Shown in pieces: positions 28,769 through 38,069 of a DNA stretch of 64,000 nt. Every line of letters begins with the position of its first letter. The first letter of the stretch is position 1. The stretch is from Sphingomonadales bacterium Ga0077557 (GTDB lineage: Bacteria > Pseudomonadota > Alphaproteobacteria > Sphingomonadales > Sphingomonadaceae): positions 111,056 through 175,055 of the forward strand of contig LNFI01000006.1 in the NCBI GenBank assembly GCA_001464615.1, written 5' to 3'. The notes below the pieces were generated by a model. It was not told the DNA's origin and made no database searches. It saw nothing but the letters and a program-made list of their open reading frames with translations. Both the position numbers and the translations under genes were made by a program.

Positions 28769-30816
28769 TTCGGGCGTCCCGAAAAGCCAGCGGCCTGGCG
28801 CAGCTCGTCGGCGTTCATCAGCGCGCCGTCGCTCATCACCCAGACAGTGCGTCGCATCGCGCCGATATCCTTTGATACATCGCCATCGACCAGCACCAGA
28901 TCGGCCTCCTTACCGACCGTGACTGATCCCGTCGCCTTATCGGCACCGACCAATCGGGCGGGCATGATGGTTGCGGTCTGGAGCGCTTCGCCGGGCGTGA
29001 ATCCCGCTTGTACGTACAGCTCCAGTTCGCGCACGATTTCCAGCCCGCTGCCATCGGTGCCCGCGACGATCGGCACGCCAGCGTCGTGCAATGCCTTCAC
29101 CAGCGCCACCAGCTTGGCAAAGCTCGCGCGCCAATCGGCCCGCGTCACGCCCGCCGGCGGTTGGAACCCGCCAGCGCGAAAGCCACGCTCCACCGCTGGC
29201 GGCATGGTGCCAACATAGGGCGCATAAGACGGCGACAGATCGCCATTTTCAGGCACGTAAAGCCCCTCAAACACGCCCAGCGTGGGATCGACGACGGTCT
29301 TTTTCGCCGCCATCAGCTTGATCAGCGACTTCATCGGCTCGGCGTTGAGGTCGACATCTTTGGCGTATTTGCCGGGCCCATAGAATCGCTGGATGCCGTT
29401 ATCCACATTCACCACTTCATCGGGCAGCGCCTGCATCATCACGAAGTTGATATGGGTGATCTCATCATAACCGCCCGCGATCACTTCGGTCGGCCGCAGC
29501 GACGCGGGGATATGGCCGTGAACATGAAGGCTAAGCTGCTTGGCCTCCTTAATCGCTGGCCACAGCCATTCTGGCTTCATCGAGGTGTAGAATTTGACGG
29601 CGGTAAAGCCGTTTTCCTTCGCGCGCCGCACCGCCGCAATCGCTTCGTCAGCGGACCCGACGCTGATCCCGCCCTGCGCCTGCAGCGGCCCCTTGCCGTC
29701 GATCAGTACCGATGAATAGACCGTCGGGAACAGCAATTTGCCCGCCGCGATCTGTTGGTTGCGCAATAATGTCGGCTGGATATCGGCGCCAGGATTGCGC
29801 GCGCTCGTCTCGCCCTGCGACAGCAACTGCAAACCCGTCAGATCGGAGCCAACATGCATGTGCGCGTCCCAGATACCAGGGGACAGCGTCTTGCCCTTCC
29901 CGTCGATCACGCGGGCGTTGGCAGGCAGCTTCACCGTCGCCGCAGCACCGACCACGGTGATCTTGCCCTTGTCGGTAACCACGGTCTGGTCGTCGATGAA
30001 CTTGCCCGTTAGCGCATCGAACAGCTTCACATGCGTGAAAGCGACCGGCACTGGCGACACCGTGCCAAAGCGCGCTTTGTACGCCGGATTGCGCGCGGCC
30101 AGCGCGTCAATCTGCGCCTTTTGGAGCTTGAGCATGTCGCCGATATAGGCGTCAGGCAACAGCGCAATGCCATTCACGAAGCCGAAAAAGGTGCCGTCGG
30201 CGTTCATCACTACGGGGATCGGCTCGTTTGAAACGCCTTCGAGCGTCCAGACCGTCACCGTCTTGGCGGTCGCGCCGCTGCCGACCGCGACATCGACCAG
30301 CTTTTCGAGCCGCGCCACCCCGCCCGGCAGCAACGGCACCTGCCGCCCCGGCGCCTTCATGATCGCTTCGACGAAATAGGCGTTGGCCGCAAACGGCCCC
30401 CCAAAGCTGGCATATTGCGCCTTGCCGTCATAGGCCGCGCTGCCCTTGTCGATCGGCGACTGCCAGGTCGCGGTCCCGTTGGTGATCGCGAAAGTCTCCG
30501 CCGAATCGCCATTGGGGGTAAAGCCGCGAATGACGATCTTGTCGGGCTGGCCATTGGCGGCGGTGTGGATCACCTCATCCTGCTCGAACACCTGCCCGCG
30601 CAAGTTCATGCTCTCACGAAACGCAAAACTTCCATCGGCGAGCCGCCACACTGCCGCGCTGCCATGTTCGCCCGCCGCCGAAACGATCTTGAACTTCTGC
30701 GCATCGGCTGGGGGCACGAGCAATTGCTCCTTGGGAAGCTGGGCAACGGCCGGGACGGCTGCCCAGACCAGGCTGATGGCTGCACTGGCTGCCAAGATGG
30801 TGATGCGACTCGTCAT
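28765..30816 (-). CDS. Secreted metal-dependent amidohydrolase
   Basis: Protein of about 683 residues from the ATG at 30816, chosen for GGGGGAG upstream and a signal peptide (MTSRITILAASAAISLVWAAVPAVAQ). An N-terminal beta-rich region of about 270 residues precedes the amidohydrolase barrel. Metal-ligand motifs are SPGIWDAHMHVG (HxH), HVHGHIPA, a His in ITHINFV and a late Asp in VAGTDGSGLE. The C-terminal composite sandwich strand GSVTVGKEADLVLVDGD is typical of imidazolonepropionase/prolidase-like secreted amidohydrolases. Substrate unknown. Confidence 0.9.
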   Translation of the reverse strand: MTSRITILAASAAISLVWAAVPAVAQLPKEQLLVPPADAQKFKIVSAAGEHGSAAVWRLADGSFAFRESMNLRGQVFEQDEVIHTAANGQPDKIVIRGFTPNGDSAETFAITNGTATWQSPIDKGSAAYDGKAQYASFGGPFAANAYFVEAIMKAPGRQVPLLPGGVARLEKLVDVAVGSGATAKTVTVWTLEGVSNEPIPVVMNADGTFFGFVNGIALLPDAYIGDMLKLQKAQIDALAARNPAYKARFGTVSPVPVAFTHVKLFDALTGKFIDDQTVVTDKGKITVVGAAATVKLPANARVIDGKGKTLSPGIWDAHMHVGSDLTGLQLLSQGETSARNPGADIQPTLLRNQQIAAGKLLFPTVYSSVLIDGKGPLQAQGGISVGSADEAIAAVRRAKENGFTAVKFYTSMKPEWLWPAIKEAKQLSLHVHGHIPASLRPTEVIAGGYDEITHINFVMMQALPDEVVNVDNGIQRFYGPGKYAKDVDLNAEPMKSLIKLMAAKKTVVDPTLGVFEGLYVPENGDLSPSYAPYVGTMPPAVERGFRAGGFQPPAGVTRADWRASFAKLVALVKALHDAGVPIVAGTDGSGLEIVRELELYVQAGFTPGEALQTATIMPARLVGADKATGSVTVGKEADLVLVDGDVSKDIGAMRRTVWVMSDGALMNADELRQAAGFSGRPK

Positions 30817-31141
30817 CAATCTGCTCCCCCCAAAGGTGTGTGACTCATCTACCACACGACCTGCCGGCTGCAAGCAAGCTTTCCGGCCATCGTGCGACCT
30901 ATCCCCCCGGTCCCGTCAGGTCTTTCGCTGCCGCCTATGTCTGCTTCTTAGGCCGCAACGCCCGCTCAATTCGCTGCGCCTTTCATCGCGCTTGGCCTTG
31001 TCGACGCCCATAACCGACGCCCCTGCCCGCCCACATAACCTGCCGGTGGACGGGTCGATCGAACGATTTCATGATTTGGTTGAAACGCGTCCACACGTCA
31101 GAAATCATTCAAAACAATAGCATAGCACCGAACGATTCAGT
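30817..31141. other. Divergent intergenic region without recognised gene
   Basis: About 325 bases between the amidohydrolase (minus) and the TPR protein (plus). It must hold both promoters. The right third is AT-richer (around 31060-31140), but I see no convincing -35/-10 pair, RNA gene or repeat. Confidence 0.6.
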
Positions 31142-31183
31142 ATGAACCTTCGGCACGGCTCAACGACTTATTTGGGTGACCTG

Positions 31184-32968
31184 ATGGCAAAGCATCTGTG
31201 GTGGTGGGTTGCGATATTGGCATGCGCAACCATTTCAATGCCATCTCAGAGTCATATGCCACCATCTCTCGCGATAGCGCAGCAAGGTGACGGAACCGAA
31301 CCGACCGCTCCCGAAAAACTCGGTGAACCCGACATCGTCGTCAGCGGCCTCATCAATAGAAAAAAGGGCCCCTGGAAGCGTGCGGAGGCCGAACACGTTA
31401 TCGTTATCGCCCAAAACAGCGTTGATGAATTGAGAAGAATAACGCGAAATGTAGAAAGCCTCCATTATTTGCTGTCGAGGCTTTATCGCCGTGGCGACAC
31501 GTCTGACGTTACCAAAAAAGTCGAAATTACATTATTTGACCCATCGACAAAGCTTTCCGATCTGGGGATCGCCGATATATCGGCAAAAAGCGGATATTAT
31601 CCATCAGGATTCTCAAGCCCAGCTTACTATACAGCAGGTGAGAATGGGCCAATTCTAACGATCGTCCAGAAATATCAGTTGATTGATCTCAACACGCAGA
31701 AAGCATATAATGAAGAATGCGACGACCGTCACGCAGCGGGAGAAATAGGACCGTGCCCTGAACCATTTTATTTCCCCATCACAAGGGAATGGGAGGCGGA
31801 ACTTTACGCGCTATATACGCAACATTTTATCAATACATATCACCCGCTGGTCTATCCAAGCTGGTATGTTGAAAGTATCGGCGCCTTATTTTCAACTGCC
31901 GATATTCATAGAAATGGGTCGATAAATTATGCACGGTATCCAACGCAGTATAAGCAATTTTTCAGATCATATGAAAATTTAAATGTCGCTGACATTCTTA
32001 CTGGTAAATACATCACTATAGGCCGAGAAAAATCGCGCTGGACTCCATACCACGCTTGGCTGGTCGCTCATTATTTCGTTTATTCAAAACTTAAACCCGA
32101 ACGTGCCGCGCAGTTTCGCCAGTATATGGGTGATATCAGCCGCGGCAAACCAATGGCTGAAGCCGCAACTGTGTTTGGCAATTTGTCGAAGCTGCAACGG
32201 GAAATCCTTTCTTATTCCAGGTCCGACTTTTATTTCGCCCAGGCCAAGCCGCCAGCGAACCCGATTGGCGAGCCAGTGATCACGCCATTGTCCCCCGCCG
32301 CCGCGGCTCTGATTGCCGCGAAAATCGAACTTGGCGCGCGGCTTGCTGCGCAACCGATCGCTGCCGGATCTGCCCTGCCTGCACCCACACTGGTCGACGC
32401 GCAGCGCAGCGTCGATTGGCTGGCGCGCGTACGCGGTGTGGCTGATCTCTATAGCGATGGCGATACGCTTGCGTTTGCCGCCGAGGCAGAGTGCCGGGCT
32501 GGCAACCCTGACAGGTGCCTCGCCTATGCCGAACGGGCGCTGGACAAGGCACCGAATAATGTTCTTGCCCTGACGTGGAAAGGGGTCGCGCTGACGGACA
32601 AGGCCGTTAGCGCCCCCGTCGCAAATCAACCGGCAACGCTTGCCCTTGCGCGCATGGCCATCCAGCGGGCGATCGCTCTTGACGGCCAATCGCCTCTCCC
32701 CCGGATTGCCTATTTCCAAAGTTTCACCAAATTGGGCGTACGTGTTCCAATGGATGCCATGGCTGGATTGGTCGACGCAATTCGGCGCGTGCCAGCCGCA
32801 CCGAAGCCGCGCCTTTATCTTGGCGAAGAACTGGTTCGCCAGGGCGAGATCAAAGCGGCGCGCCAGGTCCTGCATACCGTGCTCTATGCTCCCTATGAGT
32901 CGCCCGAAAGGACCGGCGCAAGGGCCTTATTCGCGATGCCGCCCACAGGGGCGGGTTCGGGAAACTGA
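31184..32968 (+). CDS. Secreted peptidase-MA-like protein with C-terminal TPR region, catalytic motif lost
   Basis: Protein of about 594 residues. The ATG at 31184 gives a clean signal peptide (MAKHLWWWVAILACATIS); an ATG at 31142 is in frame but has no ribosome site. The middle contains ALYTQHFINTYHPLVYPSWYVESIGALFS. This aligns by eye with the HExxH...YPxWxxEGxAE region of gluzincin-like (DUF1570/peptidase MA type) proteins of sphingomonads, but the HExxH is absent. The C-terminal third has TPR-like helices (AGNPDRCLAYAERALDKAPNNVLALTWKG). The N-terminal half has clearly lower GC than its surroundings. Function unknown. Confidence 0.75.
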   Translation: MAKHLWWWVAILACATISMPSQSHMPPSLAIAQQGDGTEPTAPEKLGEPDIVVSGLINRKKGPWKRAEAEHVIVIAQNSVDELRRITRNVESLHYLLSRLYRRGDTSDVTKKVEITLFDPSTKLSDLGIADISAKSGYYPSGFSSPAYYTAGENGPILTIVQKYQLIDLNTQKAYNEECDDRHAAGEIGPCPEPFYFPITREWEAELYALYTQHFINTYHPLVYPSWYVESIGALFSTADIHRNGSINYARYPTQYKQFFRSYENLNVADILTGKYITIGREKSRWTPYHAWLVAHYFVYSKLKPERAAQFRQYMGDISRGKPMAEAATVFGNLSKLQREILSYSRSDFYFAQAKPPANPIGEPVITPLSPAAAALIAAKIELGARLAAQPIAAGSALPAPTLVDAQRSVDWLARVRGVADLYSDGDTLAFAAEAECRAGNPDRCLAYAERALDKAPNNVLALTWKGVALTDKAVSAPVANQPATLALARMAIQRAIALDGQSPLPRIAYFQSFTKLGVRVPMDAMAGLVDAIRRVPAAPKPRLYLGEELVRQGEIKAARQVLHTVLYAPYESPERTGARALFAMPPTGAGSGN

Positions 32969-33040
32969 TAGCCCGATGCCGGCGGCCACACGCCGCTGGC
33001 GGCCCTTTCCTCCGCGGCGTCGTTCCGCTATGTTCTTTAG

Positions 33041-34447
33041 ATGTTCTCGGCAGATGCCCTTACCGATTTCGTTTCCGCAGGCTCCACCCCCGGGGCGTCT
33101 CCACAGGAGCAACGGCGCCCCGTACCTTCCGAATCCTTACACACCGGCGCTAGGGAAAATCTGACCCTACCCCCGCGTCCGCTTCGCTGGCTGTTCCTCG
33201 ATCTCAACAGCTATTTCGCCAGCGTCGAGCAGCAATTAAACCCGGCGCTACGCGGCAAGCCCATTCTGGTCGCGCCGGTCGATAGCGACACCACCGTCGC
33301 CATCGCCGCCAGCATTGAAGCCAAGCGGTTCGGCATCAAAACCGGCACGCCCGTATGGGAGGCGAAACGGCTGTGTCGCGATATTATCGTCACGCCGGCC
33401 CGGCATGACAAATATGTCGAGTTTCATGAAGCGATCATCGCCGAAATCTGGCGGCACATTCCGGTGACCAAAGTCTGTTCGATTGATGAGGTCGCCTGCC
33501 GCTTGCTCGACAATGAAAACAGCGTGGCTGCGGTGACGGCACTGGCCCACCGCATCAAGGCGGGTATCCGGACCAATATCGGCGATTGCATGACCAGCTC
33601 GATCGGCGTCGCGCCCAATCGACTGCTCGCCAAGCTGGCATCAGACATGATGAAGCCCGATGGGCTGATCATCCTGCATGCCGAAACCCTCCCCCACCGG
33701 CTCTATGACATGCCCCTGCGCGACATTGCCGGAATCGGCGCGAAAATGGAGCGGCGGCTGGCGCAGGAGGGGATCAACGATATCCGCCAACTGTGTGAGC
33801 GCCGCCCGCGCGACGCGGGCAATGCCTGGGGCGGCACCAATGGCGATCGGCTCTGGTATCTGCTCCACGGCGTCGATCTCCCCGAAAAACCAACGCAAAG
33901 TCGCACGATCGGGCACAGCCATGTGCTGTCGCCGGGCAAGCGCGGGCTGGAACCGGTCCGGCTCACAGCACGCCGACTCGCGCTGAAGGCCGCGAGCAGA
34001 CTGCGGCGCAAAGGCTATCGCAGCCGATTGCTGGTGCTCCATGGCAAGTTTGAGGACGACAAGAGCAATTGGCGGGTAGCAACGAAATTGCCCGCGACGC
34101 AGGACAGTTTCGTGATCCTCGCCGCGCTTGATGCGCTGTTTCCGCAATTAGCGGCGGCAGGGCGCAAGCGGGGTGGCGGATTTCAGCTGCGGATGGTTGG
34201 CGTCACCCTTGGCGAGATCGAACCGGTTGCAGGCGAACAGCAATCGCTTTTTGCGCATCTCGATCCCGATGACCCACTGGCCCGTGAAACGCGCGGCCTC
34301 GCGCTCAGCCGTGCGATGGATTCGATCAATGAAAAATTCGGCCGCCATGCCGTGTCGGTCGGCCCAATCCATGGCGGCCGCATCGATCGAGTCGGCACCA
34401 AAATCGCCTTTGGCCGCATTCCAGAGGCGCATGAGTTCCACGAATAA
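33041..34447 (+). CDS. Y-family DNA polymerase (DinB/UmuC-like)
   Basis: Protein of up to 468 residues. The catalytic palm is visible: first Asp in WLFLDLNSYFASVEQQL, steric loop VAPVDSDTTVAIAAS, and the second acidic pair in VCSIDEVACRL. The thumb helix-hairpin-helix follows (MPLRDIAGIGAKMERRLAQEGI), then a little-finger-like domain and a tail (MDSINEKFGRHAV) like the end of UmuC. It would copy damaged templates. About 50 poorly conserved residues precede the palm, so a later start is possible. It is not in an imuA-imuB-dnaE2 cassette. Confidence 0.86.
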   Translation: MFSADALTDFVSAGSTPGASPQEQRRPVPSESLHTGARENLTLPPRPLRWLFLDLNSYFASVEQQLNPALRGKPILVAPVDSDTTVAIAASIEAKRFGIKTGTPVWEAKRLCRDIIVTPARHDKYVEFHEAIIAEIWRHIPVTKVCSIDEVACRLLDNENSVAAVTALAHRIKAGIRTNIGDCMTSSIGVAPNRLLAKLASDMMKPDGLIILHAETLPHRLYDMPLRDIAGIGAKMERRLAQEGINDIRQLCERRPRDAGNAWGGTNGDRLWYLLHGVDLPEKPTQSRTIGHSHVLSPGKRGLEPVRLTARRLALKAASRLRRKGYRSRLLVLHGKFEDDKSNWRVATKLPATQDSFVILAALDALFPQLAAAGRKRGGGFQLRMVGVTLGEIEPVAGEQQSLFAHLDPDDPLARETRGLALSRAMDSINEKFGRHAVSVGPIHGGRIDRVGTKIAFGRIPEAHEFHE

Positions 34448-34562
34448 GCATGGCGGTCACGCGACGATTTCATGACAAAAATATTGCAACGCAAAAGCGA
34501 AAGTCGGCAGAAAATATGGCCTCTTGACGAAACTTACTGCGTACGCGAAGCATTTCGACGCT

Positions 34563-34943
34563 ATGAAAAAAACCCTCCTCATCGCCGCCGTCGCTCTGCT
34601 GGTTTTCCCGCTCGCGGCATGTGAACAAAAGCCCGAAACGGTGACCGATCAGGCACCCGATCCGCAGGCCGAGGCGCTGGCAAAAGCGCCAAAGGTTGTC
34701 CTGCCGCCGTCAATCAAGGCGACAGTCACCTTTCGGTGCAAGGATCACAGCCTTGCCATGGTCGATTTCTTCTCGGGCAATATGCAGGTCAATTTGCGCG
34801 GCCAGCGCGACGATGCACCGATCAAGCTGACCGCAGAAAAGGCAGGCGATCCCTTTGTTGCCGATGGCTATTCGCTGACCGGCACGCCCGACGCGATCAC
34901 GCTGGCTCAACCTGGCAAGCCCAGCCAGACCTGCAAGAAGTAA
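34563..34943 (+). CDS. Lipoprotein, MliC-like (lysozyme inhibitor type)
   Basis: Protein of 126 residues from the ATG at 34563. It has a lipoprotein signal peptide (MKKTLLIAAVALLVFPLAAC) whose lipobox ends in the Cys of AAC. After a short linker, one small domain runs from ATVTFRCKDH to the terminal QTCKK, with two cysteines placed as in MliC/PliC inhibitors of c-type lysozyme and a YSLTGTPDAITL strand before the second Cys. The family assignment is by pattern only. Likely outer-membrane anchored. Confidence 0.72.
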   Translation: MKKTLLIAAVALLVFPLAACEQKPETVTDQAPDPQAEALAKAPKVVLPPSIKATVTFRCKDHSLAMVDFFSGNMQVNLRGQRDDAPIKLTAEKAGDPFVADGYSLTGTPDAITLAQPGKPSQTCKK

Positions 34944-35097
34944 GAACAGCACCACATTCCGGCATCATCGCCGCATCAAGATTTGGGCCGGGGTTCAGCG
35001 AACCACCGGCCCTATTTCTGTGCAGGCACCGCAATGGGTTGCGCCCGCGCGCTTGGTTGGGCACGATGGCTTGCCAACCACGGAGGATGAAAGCCCC

Positions 35098-35826
35098 TTG
35101 GCGACTATTGCGATCTACAGCCTGAAAGGCGGCGTCGGCAAAACGACGCTTTCCGTTAATCTTGCCTGGTGCGCAGCGATGCTATCGGCGCGCCGCACCT
35201 TGTTGTGGGACCTTGATCCACAGGCCGCCTCCACCTTCATGCTCACCGATCGCAAGACCAAAGATCAGGCGCAATCAATCTTCACCAAGGATGTCGATCC
35301 GGCCAAGCTGGTCCGCAAGACCGCGATAGAACGGCTCGATCTGATCGGCGCGGATTCGTCGCTGCGTGGCCTCGACGTGCTGTTTCATGAAATCGACAAG
35401 AAAAAACTGCTGACGAAATTGCTGGCGTCCGTCGGCAAACATTATGATCGCGTGCTGCTGGATTGCCCGCCGGGGCTGACCGAAACAAGCGATCAGGTGA
35501 TGCGCGCAGCCGACCTTATCGTCGTGCCCGTCATCCCCTCGCCCCTGTCAGAGCGCGCCTATGCCGAAGTGGTCGATCAGCTCGGCAAACGCGCGCAGCT
35601 GATGCCCGTGCATTCGATGGTCGACAAGCGCCGCAAGCTGCATGGCGAAGCGCTGGCCCGTCATCCCGATTGGCCAGTCATCCCGATGGCGAGCGTGGTC
35701 GAATCGATGACAGTGCGCCGCGCCCCGGTCGGCAGCTTCGCGGCAAAATCGCCCTCGGGCCAGGCCTTTGCCCAGCTCTGGCAGATCATCGAGAAGCGGT
35801 TGGCAACCCCGGCCAGCAAAGGCTGA
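35098..35826 (+). CDS. ParA/MinD-like P-loop ATPase
   Basis: Protein of 242 residues. The deviant Walker A IYSLKGGVGKTTLSVNLAW is at the N-terminus, Walker A' is LLWDLDPQAAS and Walker B is RVLLDCPPGLTETS. This is the ParA/Soj/MinD fold that positions cargo; no parB-like or CheW-like partner is next to it, so the cargo is unknown. I chose the TTG at 35098 (LATIAIYS), which follows GGAGG by 11 bases and matches usual N-termini; the frame is open further upstream. It ends 14 bases before aat. Confidence 0.85.
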   Translation: MATIAIYSLKGGVGKTTLSVNLAWCAAMLSARRTLLWDLDPQAASTFMLTDRKTKDQAQSIFTKDVDPAKLVRKTAIERLDLIGADSSLRGLDVLFHEIDKKKLLTKLLASVGKHYDRVLLDCPPGLTETSDQVMRAADLIVVPVIPSPLSERAYAEVVDQLGKRAQLMPVHSMVDKRRKLHGEALARHPDWPVIPMASVVESMTVRRAPVGSFAAKSPSGQAFAQLWQIIEKRLATPASKG

Positions 35827-35840
35827 CAGCACCGAAACGG

Positions 35841-36578
35841 ATGACGAGTCTCGATCCCAAGCTGGTGCTGGGCGCCTATGCGGTTGGCGTTTTCCCGATG
35901 GCCGACCATCGCACTGCGGACAGCGTCTATTGGGTTGAGCCAAAGCGGCGGGCGATCCTGCCGCTGGATGGATTCCATCTGTCGCATTCGCTGAAGAAGG
36001 CGGTGGTGGGGGATCGCTATCGCGTCACGGCCGACACCGCATTTGCCGACATCATCGCGCTGTGCGCCGATTCGGCCGTCGATCGGCCCGATACATGGAT
36101 CAATCCCGCGATCGAGGCGGTTTTTACCGAACTGCACCACAGGGGATATGCCCATTCGATCGAATGCTGGGACGATGATCAGCTGGTCGGCGGGCTGTAT
36201 GGACTGGCCCTGGGCCGTGCCTTTTTCGGCGAAAGCATGGTCAGCCGCGCGCGCGATGCGTCAAAGGTGGCGCTGGCCTGGCTGGTCGCGCGGCTGCGCG
36301 CCGGCGGTTTCACGCTGCTCGATTGCCAGTTTCAAACCGATCATCTCGCCTCGCTCGGCGCAACCGAGATTAGTCGGCGCGATTATCTCGGGCTGCTGTC
36401 CGCTGCTGTCGATGGCGCTGTCGCGGGCGCGCTTGGCGCTGCTGCGGTTTCGGCGGGGGTCGCCTCGCCATCCGAACTCGCCGTCGGCGACTTCTTTGCG
36501 CTCGATCGGCTCGCGCCAGAAACCGCTTCGCCGCCCTCGGGGAAGCGCATTGCGCAACTTTTGGTCCAGACGTCATAG
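35841..36578 (+). CDS. aat: Leucyl/phenylalanyl-tRNA--protein transferase
   Basis: Protein of 245 residues that adds Leu or Phe to N-terminal Arg/Lys of proteins, creating N-degrons for ClpS/ClpAP. The family core is visible: GAYAVGVFPMA, VYWVEPKRRAILPL, HSIECWDDDQLVGGLYGLALGRAFFGESM, ASKVALAWL and LLDCQFQTDHLASLGA. The start at 35841 is set by the conserved N-terminus. The last 196 bases lie opposite the 3' end of the DUF2155 gene. Confidence 0.94.
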   Translation: MTSLDPKLVLGAYAVGVFPMADHRTADSVYWVEPKRRAILPLDGFHLSHSLKKAVVGDRYRVTADTAFADIIALCADSAVDRPDTWINPAIEAVFTELHHRGYAHSIECWDDDQLVGGLYGLALGRAFFGESMVSRARDASKVALAWLVARLRAGGFTLLDCQFQTDHLASLGATEISRRDYLGLLSAAVDGAVAGALGAAAVSAGVASPSELAVGDFFALDRLAPETASPPSGKRIAQLLVQTS

Positions 36579-37054
36579 ATCGGGTGCTGGACGACGTTCA
36601 GCGCTGGTCGTTCCTTGTACAGCCAGCCTGAAAAGGCGCGCCGCCAATTGCGGTCGGGCTGCTGCACATCCATCTGGACGAACGCGCCGGTAAATTCTTC
36701 CTGCTCCCAGGGGGCGGTATGTTCGCACGCCCGCAGCCGCACCACGACATCGCCCACGCGCACCGCCTGGCCGGGCTTCAAGGTAATATCGCGCGCCACG
36801 CCGTTGCGCTTGTTGAGCAGGCCGAGCACCGCGACCCGCTCCGCCATCGGCGTTGCGCCCTTCAACTGCAGCAAATCGGGGGTCACATCGACAGTAACGA
36901 TATCGGAACCGGCCTGGACCTGGTCGAGCACGCTGGTGCCAACCGATTTGATCGCCACATCATCGCCAGGCGTACCACCGAAAAAACGGATGCCCGCCCA
37001 AATGCACAGCGCAAGCAAAATCGCGCCGCCCCCGGCCAGCAGCCAGGGCCTCAC
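36383..37054 (-). CDS. DUF2155 membrane-anchored protein
   Basis: Protein of about 223 residues. An N-terminal anchor (VRPWLLAGGGAILLALCIWAGIRFF) is followed by the DUF2155 core: ERVAVLGLLNKRNGVARDITLKPGQ, VVVRLRACEHTAPWEQEEFTGAFVQ and LNVVQHPIYDVWTKSCAM. The last 50 or so residues are a Ser/Ala/Pro tail lying entirely antisense to the aat 3' end. Function unknown. I favour the GTG at 37054 that overlaps the NDUFA12 stop (GTGA); an ATG at 37069 is possible. Confidence 0.85.
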   Translation of the reverse strand: MRPWLLAGGGAILLALCIWAGIRFFGGTPGDDVAIKSVGTSVLDQVQAGSDIVTVDVTPDLLQLKGATPMAERVAVLGLLNKRNGVARDITLKPGQAVRVGDVVVRLRACEHTAPWEQEEFTGAFVQMDVQQPDRNWRRAFSGWLYKERPALNVVQHPIYDVWTKSCAMRFPEGGEAVSGASRSSAKKSPTASSDGEATPAETAAAPSAPATAPSTAADSSPR

Positions 37055-37443
37055 TCGCCCGGCGTCCACGCTTCGTAATCACCGGTTGCGGCGGCCCGTC
37101 GGCCACCCTGCTCAAGCGCACCTGCCGGGCGATAGGCATGCGCCGTGCCGGTTTGATTCGGCAGGGCCGGTTTTTGCCAGCGTCGCGCCGGTGGCAACGC
37201 CTGATCGGGCAGCGCCTCAACCTGATGATGCAACCAGCCAAACCACTCCGGCGGCACGCGGCTGGCGTCATTGGCGCCGGCATAAATCACCCAGCGCCGG
37301 GCAATGCCGTTCATGTCGACACCGCCCTGATAATAAACGTTGCCGAGCGAATCCTCGCCGACACGCGTCTTGCCCCGCAATGCCCAGTTGGTGCCGATGG
37401 TGGCCCCGTTCCACCAGGTGAAGATCGATTGAAGAACGCCCAT
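37051..37443 (-). CDS. NADH dehydrogenase accessory subunit NDUFA12
   Basis: Protein of 130 residues homologous to the supernumerary complex I subunit NDUFA12 (B17.2) shared by mitochondria and Alphaproteobacteria. It carries FTWWNGATIGTNW, VGEDSLGNVYYQGG, RRWVIYAGANDASRVPPEWFGWLHH and the C-terminal DYEAWTPGE. It is predicted to act at the membrane-arm/Q-module junction of complex I. It is coupled to the DUF2155 gene downstream. Confidence 0.95.
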   Translation of the reverse strand: MGVLQSIFTWWNGATIGTNWALRGKTRVGEDSLGNVYYQGGVDMNGIARRWVIYAGANDASRVPPEWFGWLHHQVEALPDQALPPARRWQKPALPNQTGTAHAYRPAGALEQGGRRAAATGDYEAWTPGE

Positions 37444-37499
37444 AGCCGCCGCTTAGCCGTTGGCGGCGCGAGCAGCAACCGCCTCTCGCGCCTCCGGGA

Positions 37500-38063
37500 T
37501 CAATTGCTGGCCGCGTCGGCAGATGCAGTGTTGGCCACGGCATTGGCTGGGCGGGCGGTGCGTCCTTGCCAGTCGACGATGTCATCCTCGGCAATGCCCA
37601 ATTCTGCCGATCGGCCACCAACCAGTTCAAGGACCGCTGCGACCGGCTCACCCGATGAGATCGGCGCTTCCGAAAACGGCGTGGTGTTTTCTGCGATACG
37701 CGCGATCGATCCGTCAGCACGAATGAAGATGATATCAAGCGGCGTTGGCGTGTTCTTCATGTAAAAGCTCGCCTCTTCCGGCGTCCCGCTCGGCGGATAG
37801 GGCGCAAACAGCATCCCGCCATCCCGCAAAACATCCGTCCGATACATCAGCCCGCGCTGCTGTTCCTGCTCGGTCTTGGCAGTTTCTACCTGGAAGCGGT
37901 GCAGGCCATTGCTGCTCTTGATCGTTACCGCGATCGTGGCCGCTTTGGCCTCGCTCGTTGCGGTTCCGGTCAGCCCGTTGCCCGAACAGCCCGGCAGCAG
38001 CATAAGCAGCGGCACGATCAGGCCGAACGCCGGAGCGGCGCGGCGATGCTGCATCAATGGCAT
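37500..38063 (-). CDS. DUF192 lipoprotein
   Basis: Protein of 187 residues. The N-terminus is a lipoprotein signal with lipobox LLPGC. The DUF192 domain follows: FQVETAKTEQEQQRGLMYRTDVLRDGGMLF, MKNTPTPLDIIFIRADGSIARI and AVLELVGGRSAELGIAEDDIV. Function of the family is not established. The start at 38063 is preceded by GAGAAGG and lies six bases after the cold-shock gene stop, so the two are cotranscribed. Confidence 0.9.
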   Translation of the reverse strand: MPLMQHRRAAPAFGLIVPLLMLLPGCSGNGLTGTATSEAKAATIAVTIKSSNGLHRFQVETAKTEQEQQRGLMYRTDVLRDGGMLFAPYPPSGTPEEASFYMKNTPTPLDIIFIRADGSIARIAENTTPFSEAPISSGEPVAAVLELVGGRSAELGIAEDDIVDWQGRTARPANAVANTASADAASN

Positions 38064-38069
38064 GAAGTG

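Noticed and set aside
36383..37069. DUF2155 gene as a mere shadow of aat
   Set aside because: Most of it lies outside aat and carries the conserved DUF2155 core, and it is coupled to NDUFA12, so it is real; only its tail overlaps.
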